DNA from: an uncultured Clostridium sp.
GTDB taxonomy: Bacteria; Bacillota; Clostridia; Lachnospirales; Anaerotignaceae
Direction of reading: 5' to 3'
Assembly: GCA_947246775.1 (NCBI GenBank)
Contig: CAMXTM010000094.1
Location: 1-7,237, forward strand
Length of the DNA stretch: 7,237 nucleotides
Within the stretch, counting starts at the first letter, position 1, and each line of letters starts with the position of its first letter. The notes below the pieces were generated by a model. That model did no database searches. It had not been told where the DNA came from and saw only the letters and a list, made by a program, of their open reading frames with translations. This document shows, in pieces, positions 1-6,904 of the stretch. A program made the position numbers and the translations under genes.

Positions 1-1
1 A

Positions 2-76
2 AATATTTGTGTTGGTATGATTGTAGCTTGTACAATTTATGGATTTTATGCTTTATTCACAAAAGGAGAAATATAA
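2..76 (+). CDS. C-terminal end of an upstream membrane protein, probably MrpB/MnhB-like (partial)
   Basis: The frame is open from the left edge to TAA at 74-76 and encodes 24 residues, beginning NICVGMIVACTIYGFYALFT and ending KGEI. This is a hydrophobic segment of about 18 residues followed by a short charged tail, which fits the last transmembrane helix of a membrane subunit. The stop codon directly abuts the ATG of the MrpC-like gene at 77. In Mrp operons the gene before mrpC is mrpB, so an MrpB/MnhB identity is inferred from gene order; the fragment is too short to identify by sequence alone. The ribosome binding site of the next gene (61-68) lies inside this coding sequence, which suggests translational coupling. 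Another frame is also open across these 76 bases but shows no membrane-helix pattern. Confidence 0.6.
   Translation, partial: NICVGMIVACTIYGFYALFTKGEI
61..68 (+). promoter_or_regulatory. Ribosome binding site AAAAGGAG for the MrpC-like gene
   Basis: AGGAG ends eight bases before ATG 77, which supports this start over the in-frame ATG at 89, where the gap would be 20 bases. The site lies within the last codons of the upstream gene. Confidence 0.75.
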
Positions 77-451
77 ATGACAAATTTAATGACAAATCAT
101 TATGAGGCAGCAGCAGTAATATTGTTTGGCATTGGATTTATGAACCTGCTACTTTCTCGTAATTTGATTAAAAAATTTATTGGTTTAAATATTATGGATA
201 CAGCAGTATATTTGTTTTTGGCAGCAAAAGGATTTATAGCGGGTAGAGCAGCGCCAATTGTTGCAGAGGGAACAACGGCGAGTGTAGAACAATTTATTAA
301 CCCTGTGCCTAGCGGATTGGTTTTAACAGGTATTGTTGTTTCTGTTAGTGTAACAGCATTTTCTCTTGCACTAGTGCAGAGATTGTATAAACATTATGGT
401 TCTCTTGACTTGGACGAAATCATGGAAAAAGCGAAAAAGGAGGGGCATTGA
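77..451 (+). CDS. mrpC: MrpC/MnhC (NuoK-like) subunit of an Mrp-type cation/proton antiporter
   Basis: Small membrane subunit of 124 residues, homologous to NuoK of complex I and MrpC of multisubunit Na+/H+ antiporters. In such complexes it packs in the membrane next to the large antiporter-like subunits. Three transmembrane helices are visible at about residues 10-26, 34-52 and 80-101. The segment SRNLIKKFIGLNIMDTAVYLFL lines up with the NuoK segment around RRNLLFMLIGLEIM, and NPVPSGLVLTGIVVS corresponds to the MrpC-type (D/N)PxPxxLVLTxIV signature. The two NuoK membrane glutamates appear to be replaced: N38 stands where E. coli NuoK has E36 (with D41 nearby), and V92 lies near E72. This favours MrpC over NuoK. 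The C-terminal tail (about 20 residues) is charged and probably cytoplasmic. The gene starts immediately after the preceding stop and overlaps the next gene by one base (TGATG), so it is tightly co-translated. The family assignment is firm; the ion carried by the complex is not determined. Confidence 0.9.
   Translation: MTNLMTNHYEAAAVILFGIGFMNLLLSRNLIKKFIGLNIMDTAVYLFLAAKGFIAGRAAPIVAEGTTASVEQFINPVPSGLVLTGIVVSVSVTAFSLALVQRLYKHYGSLDLDEIMEKAKKEGH
437..443 (+). promoter_or_regulatory. Ribosome binding site AAGGAGG that decides the start at ATG 451
   Basis: A near-perfect Shine-Dalgarno sequence lies seven bases before ATG 451. An in-frame TTG at 448 would extend the protein by one residue but is a poorer start codon at a shorter distance. 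ATG 451 is therefore preferred. Confidence 0.8.
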
Positions 452-1944
452 TGGCGAGTGTAAACTATATACATAATATTCCTTTTATTAGCATTTTTCT
501 GACGATGTTTGGGGGAATTATCACACCATTATTTGGCAATGGCAAAACCGCACAAAAAATCAATTTGTTGATAGTATGTGTTGTGGGAGTATTGTCTGTG
601 ATATTGCTGGGTAGTGTTTGGCAAAATCAAGAAAGTTTTACCTTTATGATGGGGCATTTTCCTGCACCTTGGGGCAATGAACTGCGTGCAGGTCCTTTAG
701 AGGCATTGCTTGCTCTTGCGTTTTCGTTTGTCATGGGTACAACAATGTTAGGCGGTGCGAAATTTGTACAAAATGACATTTTGCCAGAAAAGCAGAATTT
801 ATATTTTGTTATGATGAACTTGCTTTTTGGCTCTATGCTTGCACTGATATATACAAATGATATGTTTACAGCATATGTATTTTTGGAAATTAACACCATA
901 GCGTCCTGTGCGATTATTGTGGCAAAGGGAACAGGAGAAAGCATTGCGGCAACTCTGCACTATTTGATTATCTGTTTGTTAGGTTCAGGACTTTTTTTAA
1001 TTGGTATTTCCCTTTTGTATAGCATTACAGGGCATTTGCTAATGCCAAATATACAGCAATCCATTATACAGTTAACGACATCAGGAGAATATGCTTTCCC
1101 CTTTGCGGTAGTTATCGGTATGATAGTCATAGGTGTTGCGATAAAAAGTGCGGTGTTTCCGTTTCACTTTATGTTAGCGAGTGCGCACCCTGCTGCAACA
1201 CCAGCGTCTAGTAGTATATTGTCTGGATTGGTGTTGAAAAGTTTTATTATATTAAATATTAAAATGTTTTACTGTGTTTTTACGATTGACTTAATACGCA
1301 GTTTAAGAATCACAAATGTGCTGTTTTTGTTTGGTTTGATAGGTATGGTAGTTGGTTCGGTTTCTGCACTCAAAGAGACAAGGATTAAACATATGTTAGC
1401 CTATTCTTCCGCAGCGCAAATTGGTTATATTTATATGGGCTTAGGATTAGGAAACCATGAGGGAATGGTAGCGGCTTGTTTTCACATTTTAGCTCACGCT
1501 GCAACAAAAGCAATGTTGTTTCTTTGTGCAGGTGGTTTGATGTCTGTTTCAGGTGGAAGCGACAATATACATGATTTGCGAGGAGCTGGACACAGAAATC
1601 TGTTAGCAGGCATTGGCTTTACGGTAGGCGGACTTTCTATGGTCGGCGTACCACTGACAGCAGGTTTTGTATCCAAGTTATATTTTGCTTCCGCAACGAT
1701 TTATTCACCACAAAAAATGGTAATTACCTTGCTGACACTGGCAATTAGTATGATATTAAATGCCATGTATTTTATCCCCTCTGCGATTGCGATATGGACA
1801 CCAGTGGAAAGAAAACATCAACATTCCAAGCCCTCAAAAAGAATGGAAGTGGGAATTGGTATTTTTATTATGACTAATTTCTGTTTAGGTATATTTTATA
1901 AACCAATTATCAATATGATAGAGCTGGGTATTCGTTTACTATAG
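451..1944 (+). CDS. mrpD: MrpD/NuoN-like proton-conducting antiporter subunit (first of four paralogues)
   Basis: Integral membrane protein of 497 residues with about 14 predicted helices, in the family of NuoL/M/N, MrpA and MrpD (Proton_antipo_M domain). The core domain covers roughly residues 110-410. Expected ion-path residues are present: E146 in TM5 (AYVFLEINT), K232 in TM7 (GVAIKSAVFPFH), K263 in TM8 (SGLVLKS), H345, H349 and K353 in the FHILAHAATK motif, and K409 in AGFVSKL. H239 and H246 flank TM7 in the MrpD/NuoM style (FHFMLASAHPAATP). The length matches MrpD, usually about 490 residues. Position directly after an mrpC-like gene matches the B-C-D order of mrp operons, hence the tentative symbol; three further paralogues follow, so which is the true MrpD equivalent is uncertain. 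The reading frame ends in two consecutive stops (TAG TAA). It is the most divergent from the 1973-3442/4mid-operon pair by eye. Predicted role: one ion-translocating channel in the membrane arm. Confidence 0.93.
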   Translation: MASVNYIHNIPFISIFLTMFGGIITPLFGNGKTAQKINLLIVCVVGVLSVILLGSVWQNQESFTFMMGHFPAPWGNELRAGPLEALLALAFSFVMGTTMLGGAKFVQNDILPEKQNLYFVMMNLLFGSMLALIYTNDMFTAYVFLEINTIASCAIIVAKGTGESIAATLHYLIICLLGSGLFLIGISLLYSITGHLLMPNIQQSIIQLTTSGEYAFPFAVVIGMIVIGVAIKSAVFPFHFMLASAHPAATPASSSILSGLVLKSFIILNIKMFYCVFTIDLIRSLRITNVLFLFGLIGMVVGSVSALKETRIKHMLAYSSAAQIGYIYMGLGLGNHEGMVAACFHILAHAATKAMLFLCAGGLMSVSGGSDNIHDLRGAGHRNLLAGIGFTVGGLSMVGVPLTAGFVSKLYFASATIYSPQKMVITLLTLAISMILNAMYFIPSAIAIWTPVERKHQHSKPSKRMEVGIGIFIMTNFCLGIFYKPIINMIELGIRLL

Positions 1945-1960
1945 TAAAAAACAGTAGAAA

Positions 1961-1964
1961 AGGG
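1961..1964 (+). promoter_or_regulatory. Ribosome binding site AGGG that favours the GTG start at 1973
   Basis: The only purine-rich stretch in the 28-base gap is AAAAGGG, ending at 1964. That is two bases before ATG 1967 (too close) but eight bases before GTG 1973. The match to the ribosomal RNA is weaker than at the other genes of the operon. Confidence 0.5.
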
Positions 1965-1972
1965 TGATGTGT

Positions 1973-3442
1973 GTGATAGGTAATGGTATGCTGTTGCTTC
2001 CTGTGCTATTTCCCATTGTTGCGGGAATTGTTTTTTTGTGTCTCAAGGCAGAAAAGCAGCAGCAAATATATATTGTAAGTGTTTTACTTTTAGAGGCATT
2101 GCTTGTATTTTATGTGTGTGCAGTGCAAGGACAGCTTTCGGCTTGGCATATGAGCAAAAATGTCTTTCTATTATTGCAAACAGATGGATTATCTCGCTTT
2201 TTTGCCATTTTAATTAGTATTGTGTGGTGTTTCGCTGGTGTATATGCATTGGAGTATATGAAACATGAGCAAAACACAAAACGATTTTTTTGTTTTTTTA
2301 TTATGACATTAGGGGCGTTAATTGGCTTGTCGTTTTCAGGCAATTTTATAACACTGTACTTATTTTATGAAATGATGACTTTATTGACAGTACCTTTTGT
2401 AATCCATAGTGGCACAGAAGATGCAACAAAAGCCGCTGTCAAATATTTGGGCTATTCGATATTTGGAGCAGGGCTTGCGCTACTGGGAATGTTCTTTTTA
2501 AATTACTACTGCGATACAACCACCTTTACAGCAGGCGGTACACTAAACCATGCCTTAGTGCTAGGTAATGAAAATACATTATTAGTTGTATTTTTAATTA
2601 TGATGATAGGCTTTGGTGGAAAAGCAGGTATGTTGCCCTTACATGGCTGGTTGCCTACAGCACACCCTGTAGCACCTTCGCCTGCCAGTGCTGTCCTTTC
2701 AGGTATTATTACAAAAGGCGGCGTGCTTGCGATGATAAGAGTAAGCTACTATTTGTTTGGGGCAGAGTTTTTAAAAGGAACATGGGCGCAAAAAGTGTTG
2801 TTGTTGCTCGCCATTTTTACGGTATTTATGGGTTCTATGCTTGCCTACAAAGAGAGACTACTCAAAAAACGGCTTGCCTACTCAACAGTTAGTCAAGTAT
2901 CCTATGTGCTTTTTGGGCTAATGCTGTTTTCGCCAGTGGGATTTTGTGGAGCGCTGTTACAAATTTTGTTTCATGCCATCGCAAAAAATACCTTGTTTTT
3001 TGTAGCAGGCGCAATTATTTATAAAACAGGCAAAACCTATGTCAATGAACTGAAAGGAATCGGAAAAGAAATGCCGATTGTAATGTGGTGTTTTGCGATT
3101 GCCTCACTGTCGCTAGTAGGTATCCCACCAACGGGAGGCTTTGTGAGCAAATGGTTTTTGGCACAGGGAGGACTTTCTTGTAACTATGGCACAGTTGGTT
3201 TGCTGGGAACAGCAGTATTGATGGTAAGTGCGCTTTTGACGGCGGGGTATCTTTTGCCTATTGTGGCAGACGCCTTTTTCCCTGGTAGAGCAGAAGAATA
3301 TTACCATAGAGAGAGTAAAGAGCCTTGTTTTTTGATGACAGTGCCTTTGTGTCTTCTTTCTGTAGCGGCAATTGCGATTGGTATGTTTCCCAATGGTGTT
3401 GTCAATAGTATTATGCAAATAGCAAACACAATCTTTTATTAA
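1973..3442 (+). CDS. MrpD/NuoM-like proton-conducting antiporter subunit (second of four paralogues)
   Basis: Membrane protein of 489 residues if started at GTG 1973. ATG 1967 (491 residues) is possible but leaves only two bases after the Shine-Dalgarno sequence. With the GTG start, the N-terminus MIGNGMLLLPVLFPIVAG aligns without gaps to MNQQMGLLLPILFPVIAG of the next gene. About 14 transmembrane helices are expected. Family residues visible: E133 in TM5 (LYLFYEMMT), K217 in TM7 (GFGGKAGMLPLHGWLP), H224 and H231 in the HGWLPTAHPVAPSPAS motif, K248 in TM8 (IITKGGV), H334 and K338 (LFHAIAKNTLFF), and K393 (GGFVSKWFL). The HxWLPxAHxxAP pattern is the NuoM/MrpD type. The protein is strongly similar along its whole length to the next gene product, indicating an old tandem duplication. 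Predicted role: a second ion channel of the same membrane arm. Substrate ion and partner proteins are not shown by the sequence. Confidence 0.93.
   Translation: MIGNGMLLLPVLFPIVAGIVFLCLKAEKQQQIYIVSVLLLEALLVFYVCAVQGQLSAWHMSKNVFLLLQTDGLSRFFAILISIVWCFAGVYALEYMKHEQNTKRFFCFFIMTLGALIGLSFSGNFITLYLFYEMMTLLTVPFVIHSGTEDATKAAVKYLGYSIFGAGLALLGMFFLNYYCDTTTFTAGGTLNHALVLGNENTLLVVFLIMMIGFGGKAGMLPLHGWLPTAHPVAPSPASAVLSGIITKGGVLAMIRVSYYLFGAEFLKGTWAQKVLLLLAIFTVFMGSMLAYKERLLKKRLAYSTVSQVSYVLFGLMLFSPVGFCGALLQILFHAIAKNTLFFVAGAIIYKTGKTYVNELKGIGKEMPIVMWCFAIASLSLVGIPPTGGFVSKWFLAQGGLSCNYGTVGLLGTAVLMVSALLTAGYLLPIVADAFFPGRAEEYYHRESKEPCFLMTVPLCLLSVAAIAIGMFPNGVVNSIMQIANTIFY
2763..2786 (+). repeat. 24-base identity shared with 4270-4293 (copy 1)
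   Basis: A 24-base stretch beginning CAGAGTTTTTAAAAGGAACA is identical at 2763-2786 and 4270-4293. It encodes most of (A/T)EFLKGTW at the same place in the second and third antiporter-like genes. This is best explained as a conserved remnant of gene duplication or as local gene conversion, not as a mobile repeat. Confidence 0.8.
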
Positions 3443-3454
3443 ATTGGAAAAAGC

Positions 3455-3460
3455 GAGGTG
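3455..3460 (+). promoter_or_regulatory. Ribosome binding site GAGGTG for the third antiporter-like gene
   Basis: GAGGTG lies seven bases before ATG 3468 in a 25-base intergenic gap. This fits the annotated start, and the gap has no room for a promoter or terminator. Confidence 0.7.
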
Positions 3461-3467
3461 AAAAGAA

Positions 3468-4949
3468 ATGAATCAACAAATGGGATTACTTTTGCCTATT
3501 CTTTTTCCAGTGATTGCGGGTGCAGTTCTTTTGATTTCTAAACTGGAAGATAGACAAAAACGGCAAAAATACGTCAGTTTTGTAGTGATATGTAATGCAA
3601 TACTAGTTTTAGCGGTGTTATATTTTGATTCGAGGGAGCAGTTTGTACTATATCGTTTTAGTGATAAGCTCTCTTTGACCTTTCATATAGATGGACTATC
3701 TATGGTATTTGCAACAATGGTTTCGATATTGTGGGTGATTACGACTTTTTATGCCTTTGAGTACATGAAACATGAAGGACGAGAAACAAAGTTTTTTTCC
3801 TTTTTTATGATGACCTTTGGCATTGTAGTAGGGATTGCCTTTTCAGGAAACATGGTAACACTATACTTATTTTATGAATTTTTGACCTTAGTGACCTTAC
3901 CACTTGTAATGCATGGCATAGATGGAAAAACGAGATATGCAGGTAGAATTTATTTGATATATATGATGGGGGGAGCGTCCCTTGCTTTTATTGGGCTAGT
4001 TTTCCTTGTTATTTATGGCAATTCCTTAGATTTTGTCATGGGTGGCATTTTAAATGCAGAGCTTGCCGCAAGAGATGAGCAAATGCTTCATGTTGTGTAT
4101 TTGCTTGCCTTTTTTGGCTTTGGTGTCAAGGCAGCGATTTTGCCCTTTTACTACTGGTTGCCTACGGCGGCAGTTGCACCAACACCAGTAACTGCATTGC
4201 TTCATGCGGTTGCGGTAGTAAAGGCGGGCGTCTTTGCGATTATCAGGCTCACTTATTATAACTTTGGTACAGAGTTTTTAAAAGGAACATGGGTACAAAA
4301 CGTCATACTGATTATGACGGCACTGACTATTGTGTTTGGCTCAGCAATGGCATTGCGAACGCCGCATATCAAAAGGCGTTATGGTTATTCCACCATTAGC
4401 AATTTATCCTATATTTTGTTTGGAGTTGCGCTGATGACGCCAGCAGGACTTTCGGCAGGGCTATTACATATGATTTACCATGCGGTTTTAAAAATCACAT
4501 TGTTTTTCTGTGCAGGAGCGATTTTATACCAAAATCATAGAGAGTATGCCTATGAAATTGAGGGATTCGGCACAAAAATGCCTATGATATTTTTATCTAT
4601 GACAATCGTGTCCATTGGTATGGCTGGCATACCGCCTTTTGCAGGATTTCATAGCAAGTTTGCATTAGGAACGGCAGCCGTTGCGTCAGGCAATACCTTT
4701 GCCTATTTTGGCATTGCAGCGCTTATCCTATCGGCACTCCTTACTACCTTGTATTTGTTTGGCTTAGTCATCAAGGCATATTTCCCAGAAAAAAAAGAGT
4801 ACCCTGCATGGTATTATGATGGAGTTGCTGACCCAAATAAACTAATGACAGTACCACTGTTAGTATTAAGTGCTATTTCGATTGTGATTGGAGTTTATCC
4901 AAAGCCATTTATGCAAATATTTGACGCAATAGCACAAGGTTTGCTATAG
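3468..4949 (+). CDS. Proton-conducting antiporter subunit with an MrpA/NuoL-type TM8 signature (third of four paralogues)
   Basis: Membrane protein of 493 residues, about 14 helices, NuoL/M/N-MrpA/D superfamily. Ion-path residues: E137 in TM5 (LYLFYEFLT), K221 in TM7 (GFGVKAAILPFYYWLP), K252 in TM8, H334, H338 and K342 (HMIYHAVLKITLFF), and K397 (FAGFHSKFAL). Residues 235-258 read AVAPTPVTALLHAVAVVKAG and onwards. This is the APTPVSAxxHxATMVKAG-like motif of NuoL and MrpA, including H246, and unlike the preceding gene it lacks the two TM7-TM8 histidines of the HxWLPxAH type. The protein nevertheless ends at ordinary MrpD length and has no MrpA C-terminal MbhD/MbhE-like domains. Those may be encoded by separate genes upstream, but this cannot be seen here. 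It shares long segments with the preceding gene, including EYMKHE, SGNxxTLYLFYE and EFLKGTW, so the two are tandem paralogues. Predicted role: third ion channel of the membrane arm. Confidence 0.93.
   Translation: MNQQMGLLLPILFPVIAGAVLLISKLEDRQKRQKYVSFVVICNAILVLAVLYFDSREQFVLYRFSDKLSLTFHIDGLSMVFATMVSILWVITTFYAFEYMKHEGRETKFFSFFMMTFGIVVGIAFSGNMVTLYLFYEFLTLVTLPLVMHGIDGKTRYAGRIYLIYMMGGASLAFIGLVFLVIYGNSLDFVMGGILNAELAARDEQMLHVVYLLAFFGFGVKAAILPFYYWLPTAAVAPTPVTALLHAVAVVKAGVFAIIRLTYYNFGTEFLKGTWVQNVILIMTALTIVFGSAMALRTPHIKRRYGYSTISNLSYILFGVALMTPAGLSAGLLHMIYHAVLKITLFFCAGAILYQNHREYAYEIEGFGTKMPMIFLSMTIVSIGMAGIPPFAGFHSKFALGTAAVASGNTFAYFGIAALILSALLTTLYLFGLVIKAYFPEKKEYPAWYYDGVADPNKLMTVPLLVLSAISIVIGVYPKPFMQIFDAIAQGLL
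4270..4293 (+). repeat. 24-base identity shared with 2763-2786 (copy 2)
   Basis: Second copy of the identical stretch, in the third antiporter-like gene, about 1.5 kb downstream. The flanking bases differ. Confidence 0.8.
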
Positions 4950-4957
4950 AAAGGGGG
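4950..4957 (+). promoter_or_regulatory. Ribosome binding site AAAGGGGG for the last gene
   Basis: The purine run begins directly after the preceding stop codon and ends six bases before ATG 4964 in a 14-base gap. This indicates a coupled operon gene and supports the chosen start. Confidence 0.7.
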
Positions 4958-4963
4958 CAAAGT

Positions 4964-6880
4964 ATGTTAAAATTTCTCGTTTTTTTTCCCATGTTGAGTG
5001 CTTTTGTGAGTTATTTGATTGGCAAAAAAAATAAAACAGCAAGGGATTATTTTACATGGATTGTGACAGCGGTAATCTTAGCAGGGAGTCTTTCCCTCAA
5101 GGCAGAAACTTGTCGGATTGCGGGCTTTTGTGGCTTAGGGATTGCCTTTGAGGGCGGCGGACTGCACAAAGTCCTTGCGGTCATGACGGCATTTGTTTGG
5201 TTTGTCACCACCGTTTTAACAAGGGAATACTTCCAAAGGGACACCAACCGCAACCGCTATTACTTTTTTATGTTGCTGACACTTGGCGCAACAATGGGCG
5301 TCTTTTTATCTGCAACATTGTATACTACTTTTATCTTTTTTGAAATCATGTCTTTTACGTCCTATGTGTTGATTATGCACAGAGGAACAGGAGAGGCACT
5401 ACACGCTGCCGCAACTTATCTAGCAGTAGCGGTAATAGGTGGGCTTGTGACACTGATGGGCATTTTTATGCTTTATTCTATGACAGGTACGCTAGAATTA
5501 AGCGAATTAAAACAAATTGTCGCTGTTTTACCGCAAAATAGCAACATTTATATGGTAGGCGTACTAATTTTGTTTGGTTTTGGTGCAAAAGCAGGTATGT
5601 TTTTGCTGCATACTTGGCTAGTAGAAGTTTACCCTGCTGCGCCAGCGCCTGCAACAGCATTGCTTTCTTGTGTGCTTTCTAAAACGGGTGTATATGGCAT
5701 TATGATATTAGGCGGCATCTTGTTTTTGCATGACGCAAAATGGGGCATGATGATAGTATATTTTGGTGTACTCACCATGCTTTTAGGGGGCATATTGGCG
5801 GTATTTTCGATTGACCTAAAAAGAACCCTTGCTTGTTCTTCTTTGTCACAAATCGGCTTTATTTTGGTTGGAATCGGTATGCAGGGAATACTGGGAGAAC
5901 ACAACGCCCTAGCAGTAGATGGCAGTATCCTACATTTAACCAACCATACCATTGTGAAATTGATATTGTTTATGTCAACGGGCATTATTTACCTTAACAC
6001 AAGAAATCTCAACCTAAACGAAATCAAAGGCTATGGTAGGGATAAACCGCTTTTAAAGGTCATCTTTTTGATGGGAGCGCTGGGCGTTATGGGTGTGCCA
6101 CTATGGAATGGCTATATCAGTAAAACCTTGATTCATGAGAGCATTGTGGAACAAATTGCCTTTCTTACGGAAACAGGGCAGAGTGCCACGCAATTTAGAG
6201 TGATAGAGGGATTGTTTTTGTTTGCGGGTGGGCTGACCGTTGCCTATATGACAAAAGTATTTGTAGCGGTATTTGTAGAGCAACCTGACAAACCATTACA
6301 AAGCAAAACCTATATGAACAGCACTTCCAAAACCTTGTTGAGCTTGTGCGCTCTGTTACCACTGCTTTTTGGAATATTGCCACACCAAACACAGGAGCAA
6401 ATTGCACAAATGGGTAGAGGGTTTGTGTACGGTCATGCACCAGCGCATACCATTCACTATTTTTCCCTTGTCAACTTAAAAGGCGCAGCGATTTCGATTG
6501 CAGTAGGCGCAATCGTCTATTTGCTGTTTATCCGAACAGTGCTTATGACAAAGGATAGTCAAGGTAAAACGGTTTACTTGGATAGGTGGATAAGCTGGCT
6601 TAACTTGGAATATCAAGTTTATCGTCCTGTGATATTGGGTATTTTGCCTTTTTTGGGAGCGTTTGTAGCAAGAGCAGTTGGCTGTGTGACCGATGGTATC
6701 ATTGCCCTTTTGCAAGCCTATGTCTTTAATGATAAAATGGGCAAAGTCATACCCAAAGAAAATCTTTATTTCACAGTCTACCCTCAAGGCGGCAAACAAA
6801 TTTTTAAAGATAATCTGTCAAAGAGTTTGCTGTTTTTGGGTGCAGGGTTTGCCTTTGCGATGCTCTATATTTTGCTGTAG
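4964..6880 (+). CDS. Long NuoL-class antiporter-like subunit with C-terminal extension (fourth of four paralogues)
   Basis: Membrane protein of 638 residues, the largest and last in the operon. The first 480 residues or so form the antiporter-like core: E127 in TM5 (TFIFFEIMS), K209 in TM7 (GFGAKAGMFLLHTWL), H216, K240 in TM8 (CVLSKTGVYG), H324, H328 and K332 (HLTNHTIVKLILF), and K387 (NGYISKTLI). The TM7-TM8 region (YPAAPAPATALLS) is nearer the MrpD/NuoM type. About 150 extra residues follow. They include a helix at about 504-524, a polar stretch, another helix at about 552-575, a likely amphipathic section at about 577-617, and a final helix at 619-638. Such extensions occur in NuoL, HyfB and EchA-type proteins, where a lateral helix and terminal TM helix brace the neighbouring subunits; that role here is inferred. 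It is not the MrpA C-terminus by eye. A tryptophan (W381) precedes the NGYISK motif where the family usually has small residues. The gene ends with three consecutive in-frame stops (TAG TAG TAA). Annotation systems often call such proteins complex I subunit 5 family. Confidence 0.92.
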   Translation: MLKFLVFFPMLSAFVSYLIGKKNKTARDYFTWIVTAVILAGSLSLKAETCRIAGFCGLGIAFEGGGLHKVLAVMTAFVWFVTTVLTREYFQRDTNRNRYYFFMLLTLGATMGVFLSATLYTTFIFFEIMSFTSYVLIMHRGTGEALHAAATYLAVAVIGGLVTLMGIFMLYSMTGTLELSELKQIVAVLPQNSNIYMVGVLILFGFGAKAGMFLLHTWLVEVYPAAPAPATALLSCVLSKTGVYGIMILGGILFLHDAKWGMMIVYFGVLTMLLGGILAVFSIDLKRTLACSSLSQIGFILVGIGMQGILGEHNALAVDGSILHLTNHTIVKLILFMSTGIIYLNTRNLNLNEIKGYGRDKPLLKVIFLMGALGVMGVPLWNGYISKTLIHESIVEQIAFLTETGQSATQFRVIEGLFLFAGGLTVAYMTKVFVAVFVEQPDKPLQSKTYMNSTSKTLLSLCALLPLLFGILPHQTQEQIAQMGRGFVYGHAPAHTIHYFSLVNLKGAAISIAVGAIVYLLFIRTVLMTKDSQGKTVYLDRWISWLNLEYQVYRPVILGILPFLGAFVARAVGCVTDGIIALLQAYVFNDKMGKVIPKENLYFTVYPQGGKQIFKDNLSKSLLFLGAGFAFAMLYILL

Positions 6881-6904
6881 TAGTAAAAATAGGCTATATA
6901 AAGT

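Noticed and set aside
627..944. Antisense open frames within the antiporter genes (for example 627-944, 3113-3418, 5629-5985, 6476-6799)
   Set aside because: All are reverse-strand shadows of conserved membrane protein genes, without Shine-Dalgarno sequences or recognisable products.
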